Assembly: GCF_002797495.1 (NCBI RefSeq)
Contig: NZ_PGEZ01000002.1
Coordinates: 1,104,939-1,168,938, forward strand
Length of the DNA: 64,000 bases
Direction of reading: 5' to 3'
From: Mumia flava
Lineage (GTDB): Bacteria; Actinomycetota; Actinomycetes; Propionibacteriales; Nocardioidaceae
Under the pieces are notes generated by a model. It saw only the letters and a list, made by a program, of their open reading frames with translations. It did not search any database and had not been told where the DNA came from. Shown piece after piece: positions 49,836 to 58,782 of this stretch; position 1 is the first letter of the stretch; each line of letters begins with the position of its first letter. The translations under genes were made by a program, and so were the position numbers.

Positions 49836-51664
49836 CCAGGCTGCCAACCCGCTAGGTCGTCGTTCCTGAGACGCTCCGCCAGGCCCGAGGATCGCTGGGC
49901 AGGTGTCTGCGCGGCGTGTCGGACGGCGTCGCGGCTGCCGACGATCGTCAACTGCGCTGACGCGCGCGTGACGGCGGTGTAGAGCGTCTCGCGCGTGAGG
50001 AGCCGCGAGCGCAGGGGCGGGACGATCACGACCACGTCGTCGGCCTGTCCTCCCTGGGCCTTGTGCACGGTCATCGCGTGCATGGTCTCGACGTCGGACA
50101 GCCGCCACGGCGAGACCGCCAGCCGCTCGGACCCGGACCTGATGACCGCGAGCGGACCGTCCTCGCCGCGCACGATGACGCCGGCATCACCGTTGCGAAC
50201 GCCGAGCGCGTAGTCGTTGCGCGTGACGAGGATCGGACGGCCGACGTACATCGTCTGGAGCAGGACGTCGGGGACGCGATCGGCGAGTGCCCGTTCGACG
50301 AGCCGGTTCCAGTGCCGCGTGCCGAAGGGCCCCTGACGGTGCGCGCACAGCAGCCGGAACGTGTCCAGGTGGTCGAGCGCCGCATCAGGGTCGCCGCTCA
50401 GGGCCAGCTCGCGGAGCCGTACGGCGTGGCGGACGACGTCCGGAAGGAGCTCGAGCGACGGTGCCTCGGTCTCGACGAACGTCACGTCCTCGTCGGCCGA
50501 GTCGAGCGCGTTGAGAACGGCATCGGCGTCGCCGGCCCGCAACCCCGCCGCAACGTCGCCGCGCATCCCCTGAACGCGATGGTTCTTCGTCAGCCGGACG
50601 ACGACGTCCTCCGCCTCCAGTCCGTGGACGAGGTCGGCAAGCACCGAGCCGGCCTCGACCGACGCGAGCTGGTCGGGATCGCCGACCAGCAGCAGCCGGG
50701 AGTCCGGCGCGAGGGCCTCGATCAGCCGCGCCATCAGGGTCAGCGACACCATCGAGGCCTCGTCCACGATGACGACGTCGTGCGGCAGCGGGTTCCGGGC
50801 GTCATGTCGGAACCGTTGGGTGGTGCCCGGCAGCGCTCCCAGGAGCCGGTGCAGCGTCACCGCTGGGCTGACAGGCGATGCGTGACCCGGATCGGATTCG
50901 ATCATCTCGTTCATGCGGGCGGCCGCCTTGCCTGTCGGCGCCGCCAGCGCGATGCGGAGGGGCTGTCCGGTGCTCGCGCCGAGCATCCGGAGGACGCGGG
51001 AGATCGTGTGGGTCTTCCCCATGCCGGGGCCGCCGGTCAGGACGGTGGTGGCGCGTTCGGCGACACTGCGTACGGCGGCGGCCTGTGCCTCGTCGAGGCC
51101 GCCAGCGTCGAGGCCGTCCTGGCCCATGACGTCGTCAACGACTGCGGGATCGACCGGCGGTACGGAGGAGGTCAGCCTCGCCCGCATCGCGTCGGCGATG
51201 AGCACCTCGTCTGCGTGGTAGCGGTCGAGGTAGACCCGGCCGAGGTCGACGCGCAGCACACCGGCGGTGACGAGGGAGCTCGACCGTACGGCGTCGAGCC
51301 ACGGCCCCGGCTCGGGCAGCTCGACCGTGCCGCCGACGGTCGGCGCCTCACGTTCTCCGCCATTCTCGTCCACCAGATCCGCCTCGTCCGCCAGATCCGC
51401 CTCATCGTCCTGACCTGCCGTCAGCGAAGCGACCGACTCGAGCGCGAGCGACGTCGACCCGTCGCGGACGGCGCGGATGGCGAACGCCAGAGCGAGAGCA
51501 GCATCAGTCGTGACCTCTTCGTCCAGCTGGCGGCAGATGCGGACGGCGACGACGCAGTCGCTGCCGTCGAGGAAGCCGGCGTCGTTGAGGGTCTTCAGCC
51601 GCCCTTCGGCGGTGACGCTGAGGGCGGGATCGCCGGTCGTGGTCGGTGCCGTGGAGGGCGTCAT
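49823..51664 (-). CDS. recD: RecD, exodeoxyribonuclease V alpha subunit
   Basis: The 613-residue SF1B helicase has an N-terminal domain, the Walker A loop VLTGGPGMGKTHTISRVL near residue 211, the Walker B VVIVDEASMVSLTLMARL, and the late motif MTVHKAQGGQADDVVVI followed by RETLYTAVTRAS. It is the 5'-3' motor of RecBCD, which processes double-strand breaks and degrades linear foreign DNA. An acidic linker with a short duplicated ADEADLVDEN-type element lies near residues 108-125. The ATG overlaps the recB stop. recC, recB and recD are in one overlapping operon. Confidence 0.95.
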   Translation of the reverse strand: MTPSTAPTTTGDPALSVTAEGRLKTLNDAGFLDGSDCVVAVRICRQLDEEVTTDAALALAFAIRAVRDGSTSLALESVASLTAGQDDEADLADEADLVDENGGEREAPTVGGTVELPEPGPWLDAVRSSSLVTAGVLRVDLGRVYLDRYHADEVLIADAMRARLTSSVPPVDPAVVDDVMGQDGLDAGGLDEAQAAAVRSVAERATTVLTGGPGMGKTHTISRVLRMLGASTGQPLRIALAAPTGKAAARMNEMIESDPGHASPVSPAVTLHRLLGALPGTTQRFRHDARNPLPHDVVIVDEASMVSLTLMARLIEALAPDSRLLLVGDPDQLASVEAGSVLADLVHGLEAEDVVVRLTKNHRVQGMRGDVAAGLRAGDADAVLNALDSADEDVTFVETEAPSLELLPDVVRHAVRLRELALSGDPDAALDHLDTFRLLCAHRQGPFGTRHWNRLVERALADRVPDVLLQTMYVGRPILVTRNDYALGVRNGDAGVIVRGEDGPLAVIRSGSERLAVSPWRLSDVETMHAMTVHKAQGGQADDVVVIVPPLRSRLLTRETLYTAVTRASAQLTIVGSRDAVRHAAQTPAQRSSGLAERLRNDDLAGWQPGHER

Positions 51665-54600
51665 CGCGCCACCTCGCGCGTACGACCATCGAGGACGGCC
51701 GACAGGTCCTCCAGCAGCGCCGACGGTGGACGCCAGGAGAACACCCCGCACGGGTGGCCCTCGACCAGCGGGGTGTCGGGGCCGGCCATGCCGCGGACGT
51801 ACAGGTACATCACGCCACCCAGGTGCTGGTCGGGGTCGTACGCCGGGAGCCGCCAGCGCAGGTAGCGGTGCAGCACCACCGCGTACAGGATCGCCTGCAG
51901 CGGGTACGTCGAGTGGCTCATCGCGTCGGCCAACCGGTTAGGGGCGTAATCGGCCAGGGTCAGATCCGCGTCGGGCGAGCCGAGCCAGTTGGTCTTGTAG
52001 TCGACGACGCAGAACTTCCCCCGATGCCGGAAGGTCAGGTCGATCGACCCGGTCAGGTAGCCGCGCAGATCCTGGCCACCGAGCTCGTCCCCATCGAGCG
52101 CATCGGCGTACGCACGCAGCGGGTCGCCCGCCGAGAGGTGGTCGCGCAGGACCGGCGCCATCGATCGCAGCTGCGCGTTGGCGTGCGGGCGGTCGCCTCC
52201 GCCGAGGGGCAGCTCGAAGTCCATCTCCGCGAGCCGGTCCGTACGGGGTAGGTCGACGAGGGTGACGCCATCGGCGAGCGGCCCCATCGGCGTCCGACAC
52301 ACGGCGTCCAGCGCCGTGGCCAGCGCGTCCGAGTCCACGTCGACGGGCCACCGCGTCCGGTGGTCGCCGATCCGGTCGAGGAGCTCCTGGTGCAGGTCGT
52401 CGGCTTGGAAGTCGGCGTCCTCCAGCACCGCGTGCACCAAGGATCCGAACGTGGCGCCGACGGGCAGGTCGGCCATCGGCGAGGGGACGTCGGCACCTGC
52501 GGTCGTACGGGGGCCTGCGGCAGCGAGCGGTTCTTCGTCGGCTCGCCCCACCTCGTCGGACTCAGGTTCGGAGGTGGCGGATCCAGCGTCGTGGGAGGCC
52601 GCGGTCAAGGAGGAGTACGAGGTCCGCCGCCACACCCGGTCGACCCAGGAGCTGTCGAACGCCCGTACGGCCAGCGGTGTCGTCGCCCGCTCGACCGCGA
52701 CCTCGGGGGCGCCCTGGTCGCCGTCGAGCACGGTGAGGCTGAACGCGCCGTGCGCAGCCCAGGTCTGGAGCATCCGCTCGGACGTGGTGCTGTCCGGCAC
52801 CCGTACCTGTTCGGCGGGAGTCACCACGGCACCACCGCCCCCGCCATCCCCGCCATCGCCGCTGCCAAGACCGCCTCGCTCAGCGCGAGCCGTGATCAGC
52901 GACGCGAGCTCGTCGGCGGAGTCGGCCTGGCCGAAGAGCAGGCGGTGCAGCGCGGAGTTGGCGGTGTTGCGCGTGGGAGCCCACCAGGCGACGACCTGCG
53001 ACTGGGCCCGCGTCATCGCGACGTACGCCAGGCGCATGTTCTCCCCCAGCGCCTCGGCCCGGTGCTCGGGCTGGTTCACCTCGGCGGAGTCGAGGGAGAG
53101 CACCCGCTGCCCGTCGCGGTGGATGATCGCCGGCGCCGGGTCGTCCCTCATCCAGTGGTCGAAGAGGAAGGGCGCGTAGACGATCGGGTACTGCAGGCCC
53201 TTGCTGCCGTGGATCGTCGAGAGGGTGACGGCCAGAGCGTCGGAGTCGAGCCGCATGATGCGCGACGCTGCCGTGGTCGCGGTGTCGTCGGCGCTCTGCT
53301 GCCGCAGCCAGGCGACCAGGCTCGGGAGCGCACCGGTGCCCTCGAGGACCTGCTCGTGCAGGAGCTGGGCGCAGTGCTCGATGTCGGTCAGGTCCCGTTC
53401 GCCGCCGACCTGGGACAGCACGCGCGCATCGAGACCCTGGCTGCGCGCGACGTCCAGGACGGCCGCGATCGCGCCACGGTGGAACGCCCCGACCAGCGAA
53501 CGTACGTGCGCCGAGATCGACTCCGTGCTCTGCTCGCCCTCGGCATCCAGCTGCTCGGGCGTCCACCCGAGGAACGGCGTGAGCGCCGCGAGACGCAGGC
53601 GCTCGGGGCGGTGCGGCTGCTCCAGCGCCATCATCAGGTGCAGCCACCACTCGGCGGCGGTCGTACGCAGGACGGACTCGCTGGAGACCAGCACGGACGG
53701 GATCCCGTGCTTGCGCAGCGCGGCGCGCATGCCGTGCAGGTCCCGGTTGGCGTGCGCGAGGACCGCGATGTGCTGCGGCCGGACCGGCGCGCCGTCGAAC
53801 GTGGCGTCCGAGGTGAGCAGCCGCGCGATGTCGGCCGCGGCGTCGGCGTAGACGCGCTCGCGTACCCGCCCGATCGCGATCGGCCTCTCGCTGAGCATCG
53901 CCCGCAGCCGGAGCGGGCTGTTGTCCGGCGCCCCCTGCAGGCGGTGTGCTGTCCTCTCGGCGGTGATCGGGTGCGCGACGATGCCCGGCGACAGCTGCAC
54001 GTTCGCCATCAGCCGCTGCAGCGCGTCCACCAGCGGCGCGTCGCTGCGGTAGTTGGTGGGCAGCGACGTCCGCGTCGTCGCCGTCTGCGCGGCCAGCAGG
54101 TACGTGGCGACGTCGCCGCCACGGAACGCGTAGATCGCCTGCTTCGGATCGCCGATCAGCACGAGGGTCTTTTCGCCGCCCGGTGGTTGAGCCTGTTCGC
54201 CCTCCGCTGGTCGAGCCTGTTCACCCTCCGCTGGTCGAGCCTGTCGAGACCCGAACGCACGCGAGAACACCTGCCACTGCACCGGATCGGTGTCCTGGAA
54301 CTCGTCGACCAGCACCACCGACCAGCGCTCACGCATCCGCCGCCGCGCCGGGCTGTCGTCGGGCTCCAACGCGTCGGCGAGCTCGCTGAGGAGGTCGTCG
54401 TAGCCCAGCAGAGCCGCCCGGCGCTTGCGCCGCGTGACCTCGGCGCGCGCCTTCTCGATGAACGCCAGCCGTGCTGCGACCGGCCCGGTCGCGTCGGTGG
54501 GCGACAGCACCGCGCCGGGGTTGTCGAGCGCGATCCGGGCGTCGCTCTTGGCCTGCGCGTAGGCGATCGTCGCGCTCGTCGCGTGGTCGGCCAGGTAGAG

Positions 54601-55080
54601 GTCGTCGACGACGTCGGCCTGCAGCTCGGTCAGGTCGTCGGCCAACGTGGCGTACGAGTCGGAGTCGCCGGCCACGCCCAGGCCCTTCAGCACGAAGTGG
54701 CAGAACTGGTGGATGGTCGCGATCGTCGCGGTGTCGAAGTCCGCCACGGCCGTGGCGAGCCGATCGATCCGCAGCGCGAGCTCGTCGGCGGAGCAGTTGC
54801 GCAGGTGGCTGATCAGGACGTCGTCGGTGGCCTCCTCACCCCGCAGGGTGGCGAGGGCGTCGGCCATCCGAGCCCGGACACGTTCACGCAGCTCCTGGCT
54901 GGCGGCCCGGCTGAAGGTGACGATCAGCAGCTCGGCGAGGGGCCGACCTTGCTCCGCGACGTACCGGACGACGAGCGCCGACAGCGTCCACGTCTTGCCG
55001 GTGCCGGCGCTCGCCTCGATGAGCGTGGTCCCCGACGGGAGCGGCGCGGTGATGTCGAAGCTGGTCATCGCGTCGGTCAT
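51661..55080 (-). CDS. recB: RecB, exodeoxyribonuclease V beta subunit, with an in-frame repeat insertion
   Basis: The 1139-residue protein has Walker A LIEASAGTGKTWTLSALVVR near residue 20, Walker B SVVLVDEFQDTDPVQW near residue 257, helicase motifs LGENMRLAYVAMTRAQ, and a C-terminal RecB nuclease domain with the metal/catalytic segment FCVVDYKTNWLGS near residue 1026. It is the 3'-5' motor and nuclease of RecBCD. Between VFSRAFGSRQ and KTLVLIGDPKQAIYAFRGG there is a run of three 8-residue units (RPAEGEQA-like) encoded by 24-bp repeats. This is a surface loop that is short in other RecB proteins. The ATG overlaps the recC stop by 4 bp. Confidence 0.95.
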   Translation of the reverse strand: MTDAMTSFDITAPLPSGTTLIEASAGTGKTWTLSALVVRYVAEQGRPLAELLIVTFSRAASQELRERVRARMADALATLRGEEATDDVLISHLRNCSADELALRIDRLATAVADFDTATIATIHQFCHFVLKGLGVAGDSDSYATLADDLTELQADVVDDLYLADHATSATIAYAQAKSDARIALDNPGAVLSPTDATGPVAARLAFIEKARAEVTRRKRRAALLGYDDLLSELADALEPDDSPARRRMRERWSVVLVDEFQDTDPVQWQVFSRAFGSRQARPAEGEQARPAEGEQAQPPGGEKTLVLIGDPKQAIYAFRGGDVATYLLAAQTATTRTSLPTNYRSDAPLVDALQRLMANVQLSPGIVAHPITAERTAHRLQGAPDNSPLRLRAMLSERPIAIGRVRERVYADAAADIARLLTSDATFDGAPVRPQHIAVLAHANRDLHGMRAALRKHGIPSVLVSSESVLRTTAAEWWLHLMMALEQPHRPERLRLAALTPFLGWTPEQLDAEGEQSTESISAHVRSLVGAFHRGAIAAVLDVARSQGLDARVLSQVGGERDLTDIEHCAQLLHEQVLEGTGALPSLVAWLRQQSADDTATTAASRIMRLDSDALAVTLSTIHGSKGLQYPIVYAPFLFDHWMRDDPAPAIIHRDGQRVLSLDSAEVNQPEHRAEALGENMRLAYVAMTRAQSQVVAWWAPTRNTANSALHRLLFGQADSADELASLITARAERGGLGSGDGGDGGGGGAVVTPAEQVRVPDSTTSERMLQTWAAHGAFSLTVLDGDQGAPEVAVERATTPLAVRAFDSSWVDRVWRRTSYSSLTAASHDAGSATSEPESDEVGRADEEPLAAAGPRTTAGADVPSPMADLPVGATFGSLVHAVLEDADFQADDLHQELLDRIGDHRTRWPVDVDSDALATALDAVCRTPMGPLADGVTLVDLPRTDRLAEMDFELPLGGGDRPHANAQLRSMAPVLRDHLSAGDPLRAYADALDGDELGGQDLRGYLTGSIDLTFRHRGKFCVVDYKTNWLGSPDADLTLADYAPNRLADAMSHSTYPLQAILYAVVLHRYLRWRLPAYDPDQHLGGVMYLYVRGMAGPDTPLVEGHPCGVFSWRPPSALLEDLSAVLDGRTREVAR
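54180..54252 (-). repeat. Three 24-bp GGTCGAGCCTGTT repeats inside recB
   Basis: ctggtcgagcctgttcaccc and its variants repeat with 24-bp period (54184, 54208, 54232). The consensus is the same as the intergenic copies at 42618 and 42874. The period keeps the recB frame open. Confidence 0.88.
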
Positions 55081-58000
55081 GCCTCACCCCCGTGCTCGTG
55101 GATGGGGTTCCAGACGCGCGGCCCGAAGTACTCGAGGCCGCGGAGCCGGTTGAGCTCCTCGACGCGCGACTGCGGGCCGAGGACGAGACGCCACCACGGG
55201 TCGTCGTTCTCTCCGGGAATCCGCTGGTTGCCCTCCCAGCTCCCGCGTGCCCGTTCGAGCGCCTCCGGCACGCCGTACGGGTCGCCGGGACGGGTCCTGC
55301 GGTACGCGGCGGCGTACGCGCTGGCGGTCTTGGGGGCGATGCCCATCGGGAACCGCAGGCCGGACTGCCGGGCCTGCACGAGATCGGCGAGCAGTGCCTG
55401 GGCGTCCGCCGGGCTGGGTGACGCCAGTCGGAGGCCTCCCCTCTTGCCGATCAGCTCGGCGCGATGCTCGCGGGCGGGTTCGGCCACGGCGAGCGCCAGG
55501 AGGCGGACCCACGCTGCGGCGACGTGCTTCGCGCTGATCGTGGAGTACGTGCGGACCCACACCGTGTCGTCCCGAGCGGTGTTGTCATGAATGGCGCCGA
55601 CCACGCCGGTCATCCGTACGACCTCGCCGCCCTCGGGCGTCGGCAGGTCGAGCCGGATGTCCACCGAACGCGGCTGGTCACTCCCCCGGTCGGCGGCGAT
55701 CGCCGTCACCCGGGCGGCGATGTCGGCGCGTGCGGCCTGGCCCAGCGCGCCCGGCGGGAGGGTTCCGCGGACGGCCTCACGGTCGAGCGCGTCCTCGAGC
55801 GGCATCCCGTCGAGCACCTCGTGCAGCACCCGCTCCCCGATGTCCCACTGCTCGAGCCCGTCGAGCGCGATCGGCAGCGAGTCGTTCGTCTCGTCCACCT
55901 CACGCGGCACCGTCACGTCGAGGCGGTGCCGCAGGAACTCGCGCGCAGGATTCTGCAGGAACGCCACCAGCTCCTCCACCGTGACAGCGGAGGTCGGCCG
56001 TACGGGAAGGGGCTGGTCGAGGAAGACCGTCGGAGCAGGCGGATCCGTACGGAAGACTCGCAGCGCCTCGGCTCCCGCGAGGGCGGCGGTGTCGAACGTG
56101 CCACCCGGTACGGGACCGTCCGGCCGGAAGTTGCGTTCGTCGAAGGCCTGCAACGGGTGGTGCCGGACGAAGCTCGGATCGCCTGAGCCGTCCGGCGGGT
56201 CGTCCGGCGTCGTCGCCGTACGGGATGCTGCCGCGATCAGCTCTTGCAGCGGTACGGCGGGCGGGCGGCGGTTGCCGTTGTGCTCGTCGAAGCCGGAGTA
56301 GATCGCCACGAAGGACTCGCCGGCCGCCATCACGGCGTCGAGCAGGAGCTGACGGTCCTCGCTGCGCAGGTCGCGCTCGCCGACCCGGGGACTTCGCGCG
56401 ATCACGTCGTCCCCGTCGACCACGGGCGAGCGCGGGTAGACGCCGTCGTCGACACCGAGCACCACCACGGCCTTGTGCGGCACCGACCGCATCGGGACCA
56501 TCGTGCACACCGTGATCGCTCCGCTGCGGAAGTTCGCGCGGGTGGCCCGCGCGCCCCACCGCTGATCGAGGAGCACCCGGATGTCGTTGAGCCGCAGCGT
56601 CGCCCCCTCGCCTGCTGCGTCGCCGATCGCGTCGAGGTCGCGGGCCAGCTGAGCGAACTGCCACCGCTCGTCCGGGGGCGTGTCGGCCAGAGCCTCGATG
56701 GTGTCCTGCAGCCATCGCATCCACTCACGCACCGACAGGGTGCCGCGTACGGTGTCGGCGGCGCGCTTGAGCCGCTCCATCAGCTCCAGGACGTGGCCGA
56801 CGACCTCGATGTCGCGACTGCCGATGTCGTCGACCGGGACCCGCGCTGATGACGGAGCATCGCTGTCGGCGGCGACGGCGACACCGAGGGCGATCCGGTC
56901 CATGCCGCGCGTCCACGTGTTCGCGTCGAGGTCGGCCAGCTGGTACTCGGCGCGGTGACCCGCGTCGTACCCCCAGCGCACGCCGGCGTCGGCGACCCAC
57001 CGACTGACCCGTGCCAGGCGCTCCTCGTCGAATCCGAACCGCGCCCGCACCGCCTCGTGGCTCGCGAGGTCGAGCACCTCGGACACCGTCATCCGCCCGG
57101 CGACCACCCTGACGACGCGGTGGGCCAGGTCGATGAGCGGGTTCGTCGCACCGAGCGCACGGTCGGCGAGCTGGACCCGCAGCTGCTGACCGGGGTGGTA
57201 CGGGTCCGCGCTCCGGCCGGCGGTGGGGACCAGGGTGAGTCCGAACGTGGCCTGGATGAGGGGCGCGAACGTCTCGATGTCCGGGCACATCACGAGGATG
57301 TCCCGTGGCTGCAGCGTGCCCTGGCCCTCGGCGAGGAGCCACGTGAGGACCTCCCGGAGGACCTCGACCTGGCGTGCCGGGCCGTGCGCTGCATGCACCT
57401 GGATCGAGAGGTCGTCGGCCGTGGTGGTCCGCGTGCTGTCGGGGGCGCGGTTGGCGCGGATGTCGGCTTGCAGGAGTGCGAGACGATCCGTCCTCTGCAC
57501 CGGCGTCGGGTCGAGGGGCTCCTCGATGGTGACGCCGGGTGTGCTCAGGACCGCCTGGAGCTCGCGGACGTCCCGCCCGAGCGTGGCCAGCAGCGGGTGC
57601 TTCGCCTCGCGCGCCGTACGGTCGTCCGCCCGCGCCCCGAGGGAGGTCTTGCCGGCGAGGTCGGTCCACAGCTGCGGCGACGGGTGAGGCAGCCAGAGGT
57701 GGATGTCGCGTCGGGCGCCCAGGGCGACCAGCAGCTCACGGTCCGAGGCGGCCAGGCGGGTGTAGCCGAAGAACGACAGCCGCGGCGGAAGGTCGAGGTC
57801 CCTGGAACCTGACGACAGCTCGTCGGCCACGCGCTGGTGACGTTCGATGACCGACTCGGCCAGGTCGTGCTGCGCGCGTACGAGGTCGACGGTGCGCCGC
57901 CACAGGATCGGCTGCCACAGGAAGTCGTCGGGCAGAGTGCCGCCCGCGGCGTCGGAGTGGACACCGGCCTCCCAGTCGGCCAGGAGACTAGGGCGTTCTC

Positions 58001-58466
58001 GGGCGTACGAGGCGAACAGCCCGGCGATGCGGCGCGCGACGGCGTAGCGGCGCGACTGACGAGCCTTGCGCTCCCACTCGGCCCTCGGGTCCTCGACGAT
58101 CTCTGGGCCTGCGCCGAGGTGATGCGTGAGCGCTTCGAAGTGACGCGATCCGGTGAGCTCACCGATCGCCTCGAGCGTGGGCCACACCAACCGGTCCGCC
58201 TGCCACGGATCGTCGCGCTCACGACCGAGCAGCATGCTGATCAGCGACTGCGGCGCCATGATCTGCAGGCCCGCGCAGACACCGTCATCGCCGACCGTTG
58301 TCCCGAGCGCGTGGGAAAGCCGTTGCGCCAACCATCGCTCGATGCCACGCGCCGGCACGACCACGACCTCGGGAGTGAAGACGTCGGCGGGCGCTTCGCG
58401 CAACAGCGAGGCGAACGCGCGTGCGAGTGCCTCCGGCTGATCAGCTCGGTGCACGTTGATCCCCAC
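55077..58466 (-). CDS. recC: RecC, exodeoxyribonuclease V gamma subunit
   Basis: The 1129-residue protein aligns in order with RecC. Its N-terminal inactive helicase part begins INVHRADQPEALARAFASLL and contains VVVPARGIERWLAQRLSHAL and PQSLISMLLGRERDDPW. A middle part has VMCPDIETFAPLIQATFGL, and PHKAVVVLGVDDGVYPR and GERDLRSEDRQLLLDAVMAA follow. A C-terminal inactive nuclease fold closes the chain. It holds RecB and RecD together and recognises Chi-like sites. The start is GTG at 58466. It is the first gene of recCBD with 4-bp overlaps throughout. Confidence 0.94.
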   Translation of the reverse strand: MGINVHRADQPEALARAFASLLREAPADVFTPEVVVVPARGIERWLAQRLSHALGTTVGDDGVCAGLQIMAPQSLISMLLGRERDDPWQADRLVWPTLEAIGELTGSRHFEALTHHLGAGPEIVEDPRAEWERKARQSRRYAVARRIAGLFASYARERPSLLADWEAGVHSDAAGGTLPDDFLWQPILWRRTVDLVRAQHDLAESVIERHQRVADELSSGSRDLDLPPRLSFFGYTRLAASDRELLVALGARRDIHLWLPHPSPQLWTDLAGKTSLGARADDRTAREAKHPLLATLGRDVRELQAVLSTPGVTIEEPLDPTPVQRTDRLALLQADIRANRAPDSTRTTTADDLSIQVHAAHGPARQVEVLREVLTWLLAEGQGTLQPRDILVMCPDIETFAPLIQATFGLTLVPTAGRSADPYHPGQQLRVQLADRALGATNPLIDLAHRVVRVVAGRMTVSEVLDLASHEAVRARFGFDEERLARVSRWVADAGVRWGYDAGHRAEYQLADLDANTWTRGMDRIALGVAVAADSDAPSSARVPVDDIGSRDIEVVGHVLELMERLKRAADTVRGTLSVREWMRWLQDTIEALADTPPDERWQFAQLARDLDAIGDAAGEGATLRLNDIRVLLDQRWGARATRANFRSGAITVCTMVPMRSVPHKAVVVLGVDDGVYPRSPVVDGDDVIARSPRVGERDLRSEDRQLLLDAVMAAGESFVAIYSGFDEHNGNRRPPAVPLQELIAAASRTATTPDDPPDGSGDPSFVRHHPLQAFDERNFRPDGPVPGGTFDTAALAGAEALRVFRTDPPAPTVFLDQPLPVRPTSAVTVEELVAFLQNPAREFLRHRLDVTVPREVDETNDSLPIALDGLEQWDIGERVLHEVLDGMPLEDALDREAVRGTLPPGALGQAARADIAARVTAIAADRGSDQPRSVDIRLDLPTPEGGEVVRMTGVVGAIHDNTARDDTVWVRTYSTISAKHVAAAWVRLLALAVAEPAREHRAELIGKRGGLRLASPSPADAQALLADLVQARQSGLRFPMGIAPKTASAYAAAYRRTRPGDPYGVPEALERARGSWEGNQRIPGENDDPWWRLVLGPQSRVEELNRLRGLEYFGPRVWNPIHEHGGEA

Positions 58467-58508
58467 GCGGAGACTCTAGGACAGCGAGCGCAGTGATGCG
58501 CGCGCCTG

Positions 58509-58658
58509 ATGCGGGCCGCAGTGTTCTCGGTGACTCCGACCGCAGCAGGCGAGCATGAGGGCGAGTTCCTCGACACCGTCGGCGGGGATCTCAACCGCCG
58601 CACCGAGATCACCATGCTCCGCGCACCCGGCCGCGGTCGCACGCTGAAGCTCCCGTGA
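58509..58658 (+). pseudogene. Relic of the VOC gene (partial duplicate of the gene at 44371)
   Basis: The frame at 58551-58655 encodes EGEFLDTVGG, RRTEITMLRAPGRG and LKLP, then a stop. The intact VOC protein has EGEFLDTVSG, SRTEIAMLRAPGGG and LELA at the same places. The first third and the whole second half are missing. An ATG at 58509 would give a 49-residue frame, but its first part has no match. The rest of the 316-bp gap up to 58782 shows no gene. Confidence 0.75.
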
Positions 58659-58782
58659 TTCGCCCGACCGAATCACCGGCCCGGCTCACCAAGCTCGGCC
58701 CGGGATGGACAACGCGAAGGCCAAGGTCCTCGGTTAGTCTCCGGAGTCGTCAGTCCGGTTCAAAGTAGGGCCGAGCGGGCAG

